Positions 19,048 to 29,314 of a stretch of DNA of 64,000 nucleotides are shown piece by piece; the first letter of the stretch is position 1, and the number at the start of each line of letters is the position of its first letter. Both the position numbers and the translations under genes were made by a program. This DNA comes from Phytophthora sp. 'mugwort'. Lineage: Eukaryota > Oomycota > Peronosporomycetes > Peronosporales > Peronosporaceae. The stretch is taken from contig JAUCEF010000008.1 of assembly GCA_033558025.1 (NCBI GenBank), positions 744,001 through 808,000 of the forward strand, in the 5' to 3' direction. Below the pieces are notes generated by a model. That model had not been told where the DNA came from, ran no database searches, and was given only the letters and a program-made list of their open reading frames with translations.

Positions 19048-21441
19048 ATGAATGCGACGTCTGTTGTCTTGGGGCAGCGCTGGGGCTTCCTAGCTCCTTG
19101 GTGCAAGTTCCTGGAAGGAAGAATTAGCTACGTGTGGGCGGAGCGCGAGGAAGAGGTCTGGGACACCCCAAAGCGGCGTCTAGAAGTTAACTTACCCACG
19201 CGCAGAGAGACATCTCATAGTTTATGGGAGGAGCCAAGGGTTCTCTATTCTAATGACAAGGACTTCCAAACTTGTTTCCATAAAGTTAGAGAATCCTTGG
19301 CTCTTCTGGCTGCTGTGGCTTACGTGGACCAAGATGGATTGCGATATTTATTAAAAAGACATTGCGGCGTGTTCCTCGGGACTGAGGGAGAGGAAGAATT
19401 CGAAGAAGAAATCCCAGCTCGGTTCATGCTCTATCTGATTGAAGATAACCAAGACGAAGAGTTCAAGGAATATGCGCAGACTCTTAAAAATGATATCGTC
19501 CAATTCTGCGGTGTTCACCAGCGTCAACACCCCACTCGAGCTTACCAGAAGGCTCTGAAGAGAATCGCAGCTCTGGACGAGAATACGAAGCTGGGAAAGC
19601 CAGGAGTAGACTTGAAAATCCCAGTTCAAGTGGGTTTCCGGGTTATGGATTTCATGTCGTATGGAGTTTTAAGTGATGTATTAAAACCGCTTGAAGATAT
19701 CCGAGCTGCTGAAAAAATCATTCGAGAAGAGTGGGAAAAATACGAACAAATCCAGAAAAAGATGAAAGAGGTGGACGCTGGAGGCTTGCGATGCACCTTT
19801 GTGCTGGGGCCAATGATTGCAGATTTCCATGACATGAAGATATCAGCAGACGTGGCCAAGGCGATGGAGACAATGATACGAGATAATGCAAGGTTTTCAC
19901 AAGTGAATTTGTGGACATTTGTGGGTCGTGAATTGGAGAAGAAAGAGCACGAAAAGAGGATGGTGTTTAGTCAGATGATGGCCTCAGTATTTGACAGTAC
20001 TCGTCGCGTACCTGAAGTGACGAACCTGACTGATACTTGTGAGGCTGTTCAGTTTAATGGCGAAGCAAACCCGCTCCAATTGGGCACAATTCACTTGGAA
20101 TGTGCTTCTTTAATGGGACCTCGTGAGGTGGAGTCAATGTGCTCAGGATTAATAGTTAACCAGACGACAAGAAAACTCTCGATGCAGTTAGAAATGGACC
20201 CGTACGACGGAACGAGCGTACATTGGTGGAAATGGTTAGCATACTCACTTTTTTCGAAACGTGCACGTACGTTTTCCTCGGTGGAATCGATTGCGCTCAC
20301 CTCAATTCGCAGCATGAGCGTTGCTGACATGGCAGCCTTTTCTGCCATACTGGCGGCTGAGTACCCGGAAGAAGAGCTTTGCGGTTGTCCTCGTGACCAA
20401 ATACAAGCGAGAGATGCGACGGTGAAGACAGGAAGCTCATTTTACTGGGAGCTGACGACTAGAGGCCAACCACGGAGAGGCTCGCGGGCTGTAACGTGTC
20501 AATCACCTCTATCTCCTGTTAGGACGTTCAGCGACGACGGAATGAGTGAGTGGGTGAACGTATTGGTTCCAGGATATGGTCATTGTTATGTACTTCGCGA
20601 AGATTTGGTGTTTAATGATGGTACTGTCATTCCCGAGAGATATTGTGGCGTGACACAACTCAGGATTGGTTTTGACAAAATTGAAACGTCAGTCTCCGAC
20701 GGATTGCCCAGTTTTCTATCTGCTATTGGTCCTTCGCTGAAGATCTTGACGCTGGATACTTCACACATTGAGTTTGACGGGAATGCAGTGATTAAAAGTT
20801 GTCCGAACCTCGAGGAATTGTCGCTTTGTGGAGGAGATATGGTGGACGTGCGCTTCAACTTCAGTGAGTATCGTGCAAGGAATGATCCTGTTCCAGAACT
20901 TTCGATCGAGTGGGAGAGTATCAGCGCTCTGGCAAACGAGCTAAAAAAACCCAAGGGTGCACTCACCAAGTGTGTGCGTCGATTGCGTGTCTACTTAATC
21001 GACGAGTGGGCTGCGTGGGGGGTCATTGTTGCCGACCGTAATAATCGCCCTGCATTTCAAGCTGGTCTTCGAGCTCTTCTCGAGATGTTAGAGGTCAATA
21101 TGTCGCTGGAATATCTGGATATTATCGTTCCGTTTGGACATTTCATTTATCTGGATGATTTCCGAGAGCATCACTTAAAGCCCATTGATCGATTTCTAAA
21201 GCTACCTATAGAAATCAAGACAGCGTTTTTAAGTCTTTTCTCTTTACGAGAAAAATTGGCGGATTTTAACAAGAAGAGGAGGGCGACTAGAGCGAATCAC
21301 GCTGTGCGGCCTCTTTGTCAACTGGACCAGCACGTCATGTCAAATATCTTTTCGTTTGCCTCCCCTCGCGTGCTTCGGAAGGTTTATCTACGCGACCCAC
21401 CTCGTAACAGCTGGGAGGAGCCCGATCGAATGCCTATTTAG
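19048..21441 (+). CDS. Uncharacterised 797-residue protein of an oomycete multigene family
   Basis: A single uninterrupted frame starting at the ATG at 19048. The N-terminal half is charged and probably helical (repeated E/K-rich stretches, residues about 150-320). The middle has VHWWKWLAYSLFSKR. Residues about 560-620 contain leucine-rich-repeat-like text (LKILTLDTSHIEFDGNAV then CPNLEELSLCGGDMVDVRF). The last 40 residues carry a CQLDQHVMSNIFSFASPRVLRKVYLRD motif, reminiscent of the short helical F-box-like ends of LRR proteins. No signal peptide or membrane segment is evident. A broken paralogue of its C-terminal third lies at 2733-3376, so it belongs to a family. I do not recognise an enzymatic motif; an LRR/F-box-like adaptor role is only a guess. 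Staying open over 2.4 kb argues for selection. Confidence 0.8.
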   Translation: MNATSVVLGQRWGFLAPWCKFLEGRISYVWAEREEEVWDTPKRRLEVNLPTRRETSHSLWEEPRVLYSNDKDFQTCFHKVRESLALLAAVAYVDQDGLRYLLKRHCGVFLGTEGEEEFEEEIPARFMLYLIEDNQDEEFKEYAQTLKNDIVQFCGVHQRQHPTRAYQKALKRIAALDENTKLGKPGVDLKIPVQVGFRVMDFMSYGVLSDVLKPLEDIRAAEKIIREEWEKYEQIQKKMKEVDAGGLRCTFVLGPMIADFHDMKISADVAKAMETMIRDNARFSQVNLWTFVGRELEKKEHEKRMVFSQMMASVFDSTRRVPEVTNLTDTCEAVQFNGEANPLQLGTIHLECASLMGPREVESMCSGLIVNQTTRKLSMQLEMDPYDGTSVHWWKWLAYSLFSKRARTFSSVESIALTSIRSMSVADMAAFSAILAAEYPEEELCGCPRDQIQARDATVKTGSSFYWELTTRGQPRRGSRAVTCQSPLSPVRTFSDDGMSEWVNVLVPGYGHCYVLREDLVFNDGTVIPERYCGVTQLRIGFDKIETSVSDGLPSFLSAIGPSLKILTLDTSHIEFDGNAVIKSCPNLEELSLCGGDMVDVRFNFSEYRARNDPVPELSIEWESISALANELKKPKGALTKCVRRLRVYLIDEWAAWGVIVADRNNRPAFQAGLRALLEMLEVNMSLEYLDIIVPFGHFIYLDDFREHHLKPIDRFLKLPIEIKTAFLSLFSLREKLADFNKKRRATRANHAVRPLCQLDQHVMSNIFSFASPRVLRKVYLRDPPRNSWEEPDRMPI

Positions 21442-21573
21442 GCAAGAAACGGGGGAATTTATGCGATCACTAAAAAGAAACTTCGAAAAATTCCTTAATC
21501 TTGCGAAATAGCTTGCTATTCGAGTTTTTTTTTTTTTGTCTGAATGCCTATCACGACGAAATGAGCAGACTAT

Positions 21574-22757
21574 TTACTTGTAGCGCATATGCTGCGCCAG
21601 CTCGCTCTCGACTGCGGTAAAGTCTCCGCCCATGGCATCCTTGGCGACCTCTAAGAAGTACTTAGGGCACCCACCCATTTTCACGAGCAAGTCGGCATCA
21701 TCACGGAATAATTCCATCTTCTGCAGTAGTAAATTTGCCATCATGCGGTACCAGTAAACCTTAATACTTGCAGCAGGAGAAGGCTTGTCAGTATCCAAGA
21801 GAGCAATGAAGAAGTCGACCGCAACAGTGTAATCTTGCGAAAAAGGCATCCAAGCCTCGTTCAAACAACGAGGACGTTGCTGGTTTGATCCCCCATTTGT
21901 GGCACTCGTTCCACGTCTGGTCCAATGGACGATAGTTGCTTGCGAGCACTAGTCGTCGAAAGGCAGATTTGCAGCTGGATAAGAGATTAAATAAGTGGCT
22001 TGGGACACATTGTAAATGGCAAAGGCTTCATCTACGGAAATCAACCGTCACAAGCCTCCCTCTCCAGGCAGCTCGCCTCCACGCCACGTGAAGACTCGTT
22101 TCTCACCATAGCCTTCAGCAGTCTCCGAGGCAGCAACGTCCGATGCGAACAAATACTCCTGGGAACACACGTTGAGGATATAAAAGTCCGTAAAACTTGG
22201 GCTCGCGGGGAATAATCGTCAGATCTCCTTGCTTTGGTCAGCTTCATACTCGTCAGCCCAGCAAAAACGCATCGACGAGTTTCATCGTACAAGAAATCGT
22301 CTTCAGTAGCAAACAGCAGGTTGTCATTCAGCACTGACGTAACCAGACGGGGGCTTTGCTGGCTAATGCTCGTGCAGCGGGGGAAACACTGCGGATCCAG
22401 CATATTTCAGCAAGCGTGAGGGTTTTCTCCCGCGCTTGGGCCATTACTTTGTGGAGCAGCGATGCTACAGCTACAACATTCCATCTATCACCTATCACCA
22501 GCCTCTAGTAGAAACTGACAGCCAATCACTGTCCATTCCTGGTGTGGAAGACTCGCCAGGAATCGAAGCACCGCGTCTGGGACTACGAGAAGCTGCACAA
22601 GTTTGGTAGACAGCATGTTCTTTAAGAGAACATCTCCACGATATTCAACATCGCGGATCCCAAGGAAGCAGCTAACCGCCTGAGCACAAGCTTCTGGCCC
22701 AGTATTGCCTAGCTGAATTCCGACCCAGTGGATAGCATTACTCTCGTCGGGCTCCAT
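21574..22757 (-). pseudogene. Unrecognised host-type gene, broken or spliced
   Basis: Three minus-strand segments look like parts of one helical protein. 22757-22488 starts at an ATG with MEPDESNAIHWVGIQL and continues with leucine-rich helices. 22403-22041 and short frames between 22230 and 21900 lie in other frames. 21864-21574 ends with a helical stretch (VYWYRMMANLLLQKMELF). The composition resembles an alpha-solenoid (HEAT/TPR-like) protein. I could not join the parts by clean GT-AG introns, and stops intervene, so a frame-broken gene is more likely than a spliced one. The family is unknown. Confidence 0.4.
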
Positions 22758-23121
22758 GCTTCCTTCGTGCTTGCGGATGTGAGAGGAAGTGACGACATTA
22801 CAGTACTAAAGTACACTACAGTAAGTAGTTAATGAATACTTAAGTACAATTTTCCGTTCCTTTACAAACTTCGCGTCAAGCTTTTTTGGAGGCGCTGTTC
22901 TTGTCATCCTTGTCCGCAGCTGTCAGTATTTCGCTAAGAGTGGCAATACTTAATCTGGAAACCCGCCTAAGGCAATCAGTATAGCCAAGCCTGCTTATTT
23001 CTCGTTCTTCCACCACCATCGATAGCAGAGTACGTATTTGCAAAATAATGGAGATTTATTCGTGAACTCCTATTTTCTCGCAAGAAAACTTCGTGTCTAT
23101 CAATAAGAGGATCGTTGCGAG

Positions 23122-23210
23122 GAAGTCCTGAATATCCGACTACATGTTCAGCATTTTGTTTAGACGGAGTAAAAAAAATGCTGAACATGTAGTCGGATAT
23201 TCAGAACTTC
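23122..23210. repeat. Near-perfect 36-bp inverted repeat
   Basis: Arms 23122-23157 and 23175-23210 match with a single mismatch around a 17-base loop. Weaker complementarity extends about a dozen bases beyond each arm. Because of the symmetry both strands encode the same peptide motif (NAEHVVGYS), which is an artefact and not two genes. It probably arose as a fold-back duplication or MITE. Confidence 0.8.
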
Positions 23211-23616
23211 GTAACAATCTTCGTACAGTTCGACTTTCTCGGCTTCATACGGAAGTTAGGGATTCTTCAAATCCGGGTGACCGCTCCACACTGGCAGGTC
23301 TCGTTCCCATCAACAGTCCGTTCAACTGACCGAGTCTGCGCGACAGCATTCCTTTGTCCAGTGCCGTCCAAAATCTTGCCCGGAGGCGTTGCGCTCAGGC
23401 CAATCATCATCTTTATGACCAAGTTCGGCGCTTCAGGGATGTTGTTCCCGTTCGGAAGCAAACTTGCAGGTACACCGCTAACGCGGAAACCAGTACGAGA
23501 AGCAGAAGTTTCGAACGCATGGCTATCGAGTTGTATGGTAAACGAATTGCTTTTATCATATTATAAAAGGGTGCTAGGAAATACACGTACTGTGATGCAA
23601 GGGGAACGACTTGTTC

Positions 23617-24048
23617 TTACCCGTACAAGTCACTTTCACTACTATCCGATCCTGACTCGAGCTCAGAACCCGCGACTAAGCAGCTGATTGCAGCTAAACG
23701 CGATGGATCCGAAGTCTGAATGGGGTCGCCAGGGTGGGAGATTCCAGTAGTCCAAACGGGAGAGCTGCCTATTGTCCACTCACAGCACGGGTCGCCGAGT
23801 TCTAGGCCATTTGATTGGCCGTCCTTGTCGGAGTCGGTCTCGCAGAGCTCTTTAGTCCATTCTAAACCAGCAGACTCGAAGTCTTGGCCGAATGAGTTGC
23901 GTCGGGGAAAGTCGGTCATGTTATGGCCAATGGCTGGAGATCCCGGGACGTTGAATCCATTAGGCACATGCCAGACAAAGTTTGGCAGTGCCATCGCGTT
24001 GGAGGACAGCGAAGCCAAAGCTGAGATGAACATGGTCACAAGTGCCAT
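23617..24048 (-). CDS. Temptin-like secreted protein 1
   Basis: Temptin-type proteins are small secreted, cysteine-containing proteins first known as mollusc pheromone attractants and widespread in fungi and oomycetes, where their role is unclear. I choose the ATG at 24048 because it gives a typical signal peptide (MALVTMFISALASLSSNAMA). The frame is open upstream to 24153, but that extension would bury the signal. The mature part has the family pattern: F.W.VPNGFNVPG, GHN, FG.DFE.AG..W, LCETDSDKDGQSNGLELGDPCCEW and GISHPGDP. The DSDKDGQSNG segment resembles a calcium-binding loop, and the four cysteines fit two disulfides. The C-terminus is short and acidic/serine-rich. Length about 143 residues. 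It is in tandem with a paralogue about 250 bases upstream on the same strand. Confidence 0.8.
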   Translation of the reverse strand: MALVTMFISALASLSSNAMALPNFVWHVPNGFNVPGSPAIGHNMTDFPRRNSFGQDFESAGLEWTKELCETDSDKDGQSNGLELGDPCCEWTIGSSPVWTTGISHPGDPIQTSDPSRLAAISCLVAGSELESGSDSSESDLYG

Positions 24049-24295
24049 CACGGTGGCTGGGACGCCAATGTGAATGCTTGAAAGGCTATTGAAGAGTGAA
24101 CCATCAGAACTTCTGTGCAGCTGCAAATAGTCATGGGATGGTGTACAGGACATTTCGGTGGCCTATCATGTGCAATACAGTACCGCTTAGGAATATTCAA
24201 ACTCGCATTAAGCATCAACAAAGAGCATGAATCAAGCAATGACTCTATTTTTATTCAGAATATTTCGCTTATTGTGTAAGTAGACACTTAAGTTC

Positions 24296-24892
24296 TTACC
24301 ACAGCATTTGAAGCACGGCGGGGATAACAGCAATAAGCCCCAGAGAAGTAGCAGTGATGCCGTTCCTCATCGACGCGGATGTGTCATCGGCATTACCCAT
24401 CGAGATATCTACATCGGTGTCCTCGCCTCCATCCGGACTGTTCTTGCTTGCTTCCGCTTCAGCCTCTGCTTCCGCCTTAGCCTCGGCCTCCGCTCTTACG
24501 ACCTCACAATCGATATCTGCCCAGTTAGTATTGTCCGACCTCTTTGAGCCATCTCCAGGGTGTGAGACGCCTATTGTCCACTGAGGAATGTCGCCTTCTT
24601 TCCAGATGCAACATGGATCGCCCAACTCCTGACCATTCGTCTGTCCGTCTTCGTCAGAGTCTGCCTCGCATAATTCCTGACTCCATTCCGTGCTGGCCCC
24701 CTCGAAGGCGATACCGAAGACATTTCGCGTCGTTTCTTCCCCAATTGTGTCTTCATGTCCAAGAGCTTTAATACCAGGTACATTTTCTCCATTTGGGATC
24801 CGCGTCACAAATATCGGCATAGCGTGAATATTAGGAGCAAGAACCACACATCCTGTCGCCGTTGTTAGAAAAGTTACAAAAGTCGCCTTCAT
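24296..24892 (-). CDS. Temptin-like secreted protein 2, possibly GPI-anchored
   Basis: A paralogue of the neighbouring gene, with the same core: F.TRIPNGENVPG, GHED, FGIAFEGAS.EW, LCEADSDEDGQTNGQELGDPCC and GVSHPGDG. The ATG at 24892 gives a signal peptide (MKATFVTFLTTATG...). The frame is open back to 25147, but the added residues look untranslated. Unlike its neighbour it has an alanine-glutamate tract (about eight AE/AK pairs), an acidic linker, and a hydrophobic C-terminal stretch (ATSLGLIAVIPAVLQMLW). Together these suggest GPI anchoring to the cell surface. Length about 198 residues. Both genes are intact and probably arose by tandem duplication, with one copy gaining or losing the anchor module. 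Confidence 0.8.
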   Translation of the reverse strand: MKATFVTFLTTATGCVVLAPNIHAMPIFVTRIPNGENVPGIKALGHEDTIGEETTRNVFGIAFEGASTEWSQELCEADSDEDGQTNGQELGDPCCIWKEGDIPQWTIGVSHPGDGSKRSDNTNWADIDCEVVRAEAEAKAEAEAEAEASKNSPDGGEDTDVDISMGNADDTSASMRNGITATSLGLIAVIPAVLQMLW

Positions 24893-25147
24893 GGCCGATC
24901 GTGAAGAACTTGACGGAGATCTGTAGCACGTTTCAGATACAATTATGAAGAGTCGAAACGGTGCTTTGAAGTGAGGACTGCAGATCAGACTCACCCACTC
25001 AAACGACAATAGTTTCTCAAAATGGAAGACGAAACCCCTTTCACTTGCTCTATTTTTTGTACTCTTCATCAGAAGACAGCGTGCTCTAGCATCGAGGAAG
25101 GGGGGACAGGATCTCCTGGATAGCGTTCCTGTTAGTATTTTGTGCAC

Positions 25148-26710
25148 TTTTGGCTATGAATCCAATCCTAATCTGGCAAAAGCACAGCCGAACATACTGT
25201 CGTTAATGTCTTGGAAATACCCGTAGGAGTTTATGTTGGCTGACGGCACCAGAAGTATGTTTGAACGCGATGGAAAAGGTTCGGAAAGGGGATGGTGACT
25301 TCTTCGAAGCAGAGCTACAACGAGGTACTGTCCAAACTCGGGTTACCAAGCTGGTATATCAGTCTCCACTGATGTGCTACGACGTCCTCTTTCTTGTCCA
25401 TTTCACACAATTTTAGTATCTTGCATCTTAAAAGAGCGCAGTGGTTGATACGTTAGTCGGCCACGCCCACGCATCACGTATATGTACCTTAGACATCAAA
25501 TTCATATACAGTTGTGCTCCTCGTTTTCGGCAGTGTGGACTATGTCAAAAAGAATAGAAAACGTAGTGGCTGTTTGCAACCTAAATGAGGACTATAACTT
25601 AATATATTGGCCGAAGTTATGCGTTTATAGCCGTGTCGATAATGATATTATCGTTATAGTTGAGGTGGCTGGTGATAGATGTGGACGAGGCACAGTTCCG
25701 GCAAAGGGAAAGCGTGGGGATGAAAACAGGTAGGCAATTACAACTATATAGACACCTACATGTATTGTAGTGGGCACTCGTCAACCGTAAGTGAGTCCTT
25801 ATCTGATTACAGTACATATTCTTATCAGTTCTTCAGTTGTTGCTGTCTACAGTCCTTCAGTCAGAGTCAGTCCCCGCGCGCTGTTCTACTACCGTATCTG
25901 AGATCTCTTACATCAGACCATAGGTTCTTGAAGTTGTAGTGTTGAGCTTCCCTTTTGTGCAAAGAAGTCAAGTTTTTTTTTTTCCAGCAAAGTGGACCAT
26001 ATCAAAGTGCGAGCTCGATAAAATGGAAAGGAAAACTGGGCGTTCTAATTTGTTTGGCAACTTTATTAGAGTTCGCAGGTTATTGATTGGTACCTGTGCC
26101 AAAAAAAGAAGTACTACTCCATTCCAGATTAAGAGCTCCCTTCCAGAATAAGGTGCGATATTAAGTTCATTTGAACCACAACAAGGTGGGCTTTAAGACC
26201 AAAAGACGCGACGCACCGCCACCATTCGTTTCATGTGCGCAGCTCCACAAGGCGCCAAGTTTTGGCGCCAACTGGTGAAAAGCGTGAGTGGCGTTCTTCT
26301 TCCACAATGAAAATTGACTGCCATTGCAAGATTTCGCCCCTCCCGACCAAGTTGAACCAACATCACCAACCACGACTTGGTCAACACCACTCAGGACCAC
26401 GCTGCCCATACCCGCGCTGGCCTCGACCTCGTATGCACCGGACTTGACCGCGTCCGTGTACAACTCAACCAACGCGCTGGCGCCCTACTTGACCGCCGAG
26501 CCTGTACTGGACTCAACCACGGCGCCGTCGCAATACTCGTCCACCGCGTCCGTACTCGACCACCGCGCCAGTATCGGACTCGGCCACGGACTCGACCACG
26601 GTGCCCATGCCGTTATCCGTTGACTTCACGAACATGACATTCTTCGAGAGGGCAAGAGAGGACGTAGCGCCGGTTTAAACAACCATGCTGACCGATGAAA
26701 ATATGCCTGC
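25148..26710. other. No recognisable gene
   Basis: About 1.5 kb upstream of the temptin pair and before the mariner remnant. Short frames on both strands do not resemble known families. Between about 26340 and 26620 there is a low-complexity, imperfectly repetitive stretch (ctcgaccacg / ctcaaccac type) that opens several frames at once. I regard these frames as composition effects. Confidence 0.4.
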
Positions 26711-27960
26711 TTGCGACCGCTCCCGTCGCCGCACCCTACAGCGGGTGAGCTGGACCAGATGGTCCAGTGTCTACTGACGCGTCTAAAGAATGGGTCGCCA
26801 CGGAAAGGGGCCAAGGCTGAGGTAGCTACACACCTTCACCTGCATGTCAAGACGGTTTGCCGTATCTGGAAGCGTGCTGAACGCGAGATGCAGCGATCGG
26901 GTGTCTACCGCCCCGTTTCCCGTAAGCACAACAGCGGGCGTCGGCACCGAGACCGTAGCCAAGCCCTCGAGGCTCTATGGTAGACACCTCTTGCTCGACG
27001 CTCGACTATTCGTTCTGCGGCTGAAGCTTGTATCCTTCCCCCGACAACGCTTTTTCGGGAGTTAAAACGCGGCAGTCTGCGCTCCCATAACAGTGTGGTC
27101 CGCCAACTGCTGACCGATGAAAACAAGCGAACGCGGCTGGCGTTTTGCTTGGAACACGTTGACAAGACATGCATGTTCTTCTCCGGTATGTACAACACTG
27201 GGCATCTGGATGAAAAGATTTCTACATTACGGAGCCGTAGCGGCGCTTCCTGTTGCTGCCGGCTGAACCTGCACCGCCGCGACGCGTGAAGAGCAAGCGT
27301 TTCGTGACCCGTGTGATGATGTTAGCGGCATCAATTAAGCCTCATTACACCGATGGAAAGTTTTCGACGGGAAGCTCGGAATTTGGGCCTTTACGAAGCA
27401 ACTGGCCGGTAAACGGTCTAGTGCGCGTCGACTTGCTGGAACTCTCGAGACGAAGGAGGTCTCAGTGACTAAGGACACCTATCGCGAGAAGCTGGTGACG
27501 AAAGCTCTGCCGTCAATTGTGCGAGATGGCCAACCGACGGGCGGGTGATCCTTCCGCAAGACAACGCTCCCGCTCACACGCCCCCGTCCGACGATGATCT
27601 CGCCGTTGCTGTTGAGCGCTGCAATAGGCAGGTGGAGCTGCAATGTCAACCTCCTAACAGCCCCGACATGAATTGTTGTGACCTTGGAGTTTTTAAAGCG
27701 ATCCAGTCTCGGCAGAGGCAGAAGACAGATCGCAGCCTCGATGGCCTCATCGTGGCCACGACGGAATCGTATTGGGAGCTGCCACCCCGTGTGTGAATGC
27801 TGCGTTCTTAACGTTGCAGAGCTGTATGGACTTATGCATTCAAGCCGACGGAGACAATGACTTCAAGCCACCTCACATGGGAAAACAGCGACTGGAACGG
27901 GAAGGCAGACTCCCTACGAGTCTTTTGTGCTCGCCAAAGACAGCTGAAATCACCGCAGCA
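26711..27960 (+). pseudogene. Tc1/mariner transposase, decayed
   Basis: Fragments in several plus-strand frames line up as one mariner-type transposase. 26711-26983 has an N-terminal helix-turn-helix-like segment (AEVATHLHLHVKTVCRIWKRAE). Near 27095-27170 come LTDENKRTRLAFCLEHVD and a following aromatic stretch. Near 27460-27540, in another frame, is a TKDTYREKL segment. 27545-27796 carries LPQDNAPAHT and CQPPNSPDMNCCDLG, holding the second catalytic aspartate and the final NSPDxN...D block typical of mariner (D,D34D-like) enzymes. The tail (about 27857-27930) has PHMGKQRLEREGRLP. At least four frame changes make it non-functional. Confidence 0.8.
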
Positions 27961-28726
27961 TTGCCCCCGTCCAGCACACAACACTATAGTTAGTTCAGTT
28001 AAGACTTGGGAGCTCATGTTCTGGAACAATATAAAACGTTCAATGGAGCTCTTAATCTGGAGTAGTATACAACTGGACTTTGCTTGTAATGACGAGCATA
28101 TTTTTACGCTTAATATTACAGATCCCCCTCGCCAATTTAATACCTTAGGTGGAAACGATTCGTATTATGTACAGCAGCTTATTAACTATCAGAGCGGGGT
28201 ACTTTCCATACAAACAACCATGGGGAGCGAAGTCGGGGATGCCTCAACGTATTAGTTTTGATGATTTATTAGCTTGCACAGCTACTAAATTGGCGAGGAG
28301 GAACTGTATACGTGTATTCTTAATCTATGAATTACATGCACAGATGCCCATCCCAGTATATTTAAAACGATTTGAGAGAGATTAGAAATGCCAAAAACGG
28401 ATGCCTTCTGTGATCACGAAGTTTTTTGTAGATATACAAGGGAATGTTAACTATGAGGTGTTATTGAAAGACGAGATGATGTAGGAGATCTTAGTACGCC
28501 TCCATTATACCCTGCATTCAGTATGGGTGTCCCATCTGATGATCTGCAGACGCTACGCTTGTTTTCTTGGGCTTTGCTGTTGATTATGGCATGCGAACGA
28601 GGAAATGATGGTGTGCACGATAGATAGTGCACGAGGATAATTCACACTTCATTTCGGAATCGACTTCCGCAACTGTGAGCACTGCCTTGTCGGCAACGTC
28701 CGAGTCGTCTCAAGCTCCTCGAAATA
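27961..28726. other. No recognisable gene; promoter region of the effector candidate
   Basis: About 750 bases between the mariner remnant and the effector-type gene. Open frames at 27857-28255 and 28149-28385 show no family signature. The last 100 bases should hold the promoter of the gene at 28727; I see no decisive oomycete initiator motif. Confidence 0.35.
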
Positions 28727-29314
28727 ATGCGTCAGCATACCTTGTTGGTGCTCCTGGTAGTCACCTTCGTTGCTTGTGCCACGGGTTTCGCCGTCGCTGA
28801 GGAAACTTCTAAGGAAATCATCGCGAAGACCGGGCCGGAACTCAAAGTTTTGTATAGTGACAACGCTCGTCGCGACCTCGAGGTTAAAGCTGATTCGTCC
28901 AACCCAGAGGCTGTTGAAGAGAGAGGGTTACCTTTCAAGTTGCCTAGTTTCAGCACAATCAAGTCACTCTTCGGAAAGACTTCGAGCGTTGGCACAACGG
29001 TGAAAGGTACCCCGGAACTAGCCACGGCGTTCAAGAATCCCAAAGTGAATCAGATCTTTACGGAAATTGGAAAACAGCCAGGTCTTCTACGGTCTCTCAA
29101 GATTAATAACATTCTGAGTAAGCTTGCGGCACGGCTTCGAGGGAGATCCACCCAGTTTAACACGCGGCAGGTGGTGAATGTTGGACATCTCGCGGTTACT
29201 ACGGATTCGTCGAGCCAACTCTCACGCTTATGGGTGAAACACGGCGCAGTTCTCCTATTTGTCATCGGTATTATCGTTTTAGCAAGCGCTGTTTTTAAGG
29301 GGATTACTAAGTAA
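28727..29314 (+). CDS. Secreted RxLR-like effector candidate with C-terminal membrane segment
   Basis: An intact 195-residue frame. Residues 1-24 form a strong signal peptide. After a short spacer comes RRDL (48-51), a degenerate position equivalent to the RxLR motif, then an acidic spacer and VEER (63-66) matching the EER motif. This order and spacing is that of oomycete RxLR effectors, which are secreted from haustoria and act inside the plant cell. The central part (70-140) is helical and basic. Residues about 173-190 are a hydrophobic helix (GAVLLFVIGIIVLASAVF), suggesting tail-anchoring in a host or pathogen membrane. No WY-domain motif is evident. The location in a gene-sparse, transposon-rich region is typical for effectors. 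The motif is not canonical, so a non-effector secreted membrane protein remains possible. Confidence 0.65.
   Translation: MRQHTLLVLLVVTFVACATGFAVAEETSKEIIAKTGPELKVLYSDNARRDLEVKADSSNPEAVEERGLPFKLPSFSTIKSLFGKTSSVGTTVKGTPELATAFKNPKVNQIFTEIGKQPGLLRSLKINNILSKLAARLRGRSTQFNTRQVVNVGHLAVTTDSSSQLSRLWVKHGAVLLFVIGIIVLASAVFKGITK

Noticed and set aside
22976..23329. Two facing genes both encoding NAEHVVGYS
   Set aside because: Same 36-bp inverted repeat read on both strands; not two genes.
24308..24584. Ala/Ser-rich plus-strand frames in the temptin region
   Set aside because: Antisense of the Ala-Glu tract of temptin-like gene 2.
26167..26637. Several long frames around 26.2-26.6 kb
   Set aside because: Low-complexity repetitive DNA opens all frames; no domain or consistent codon use.
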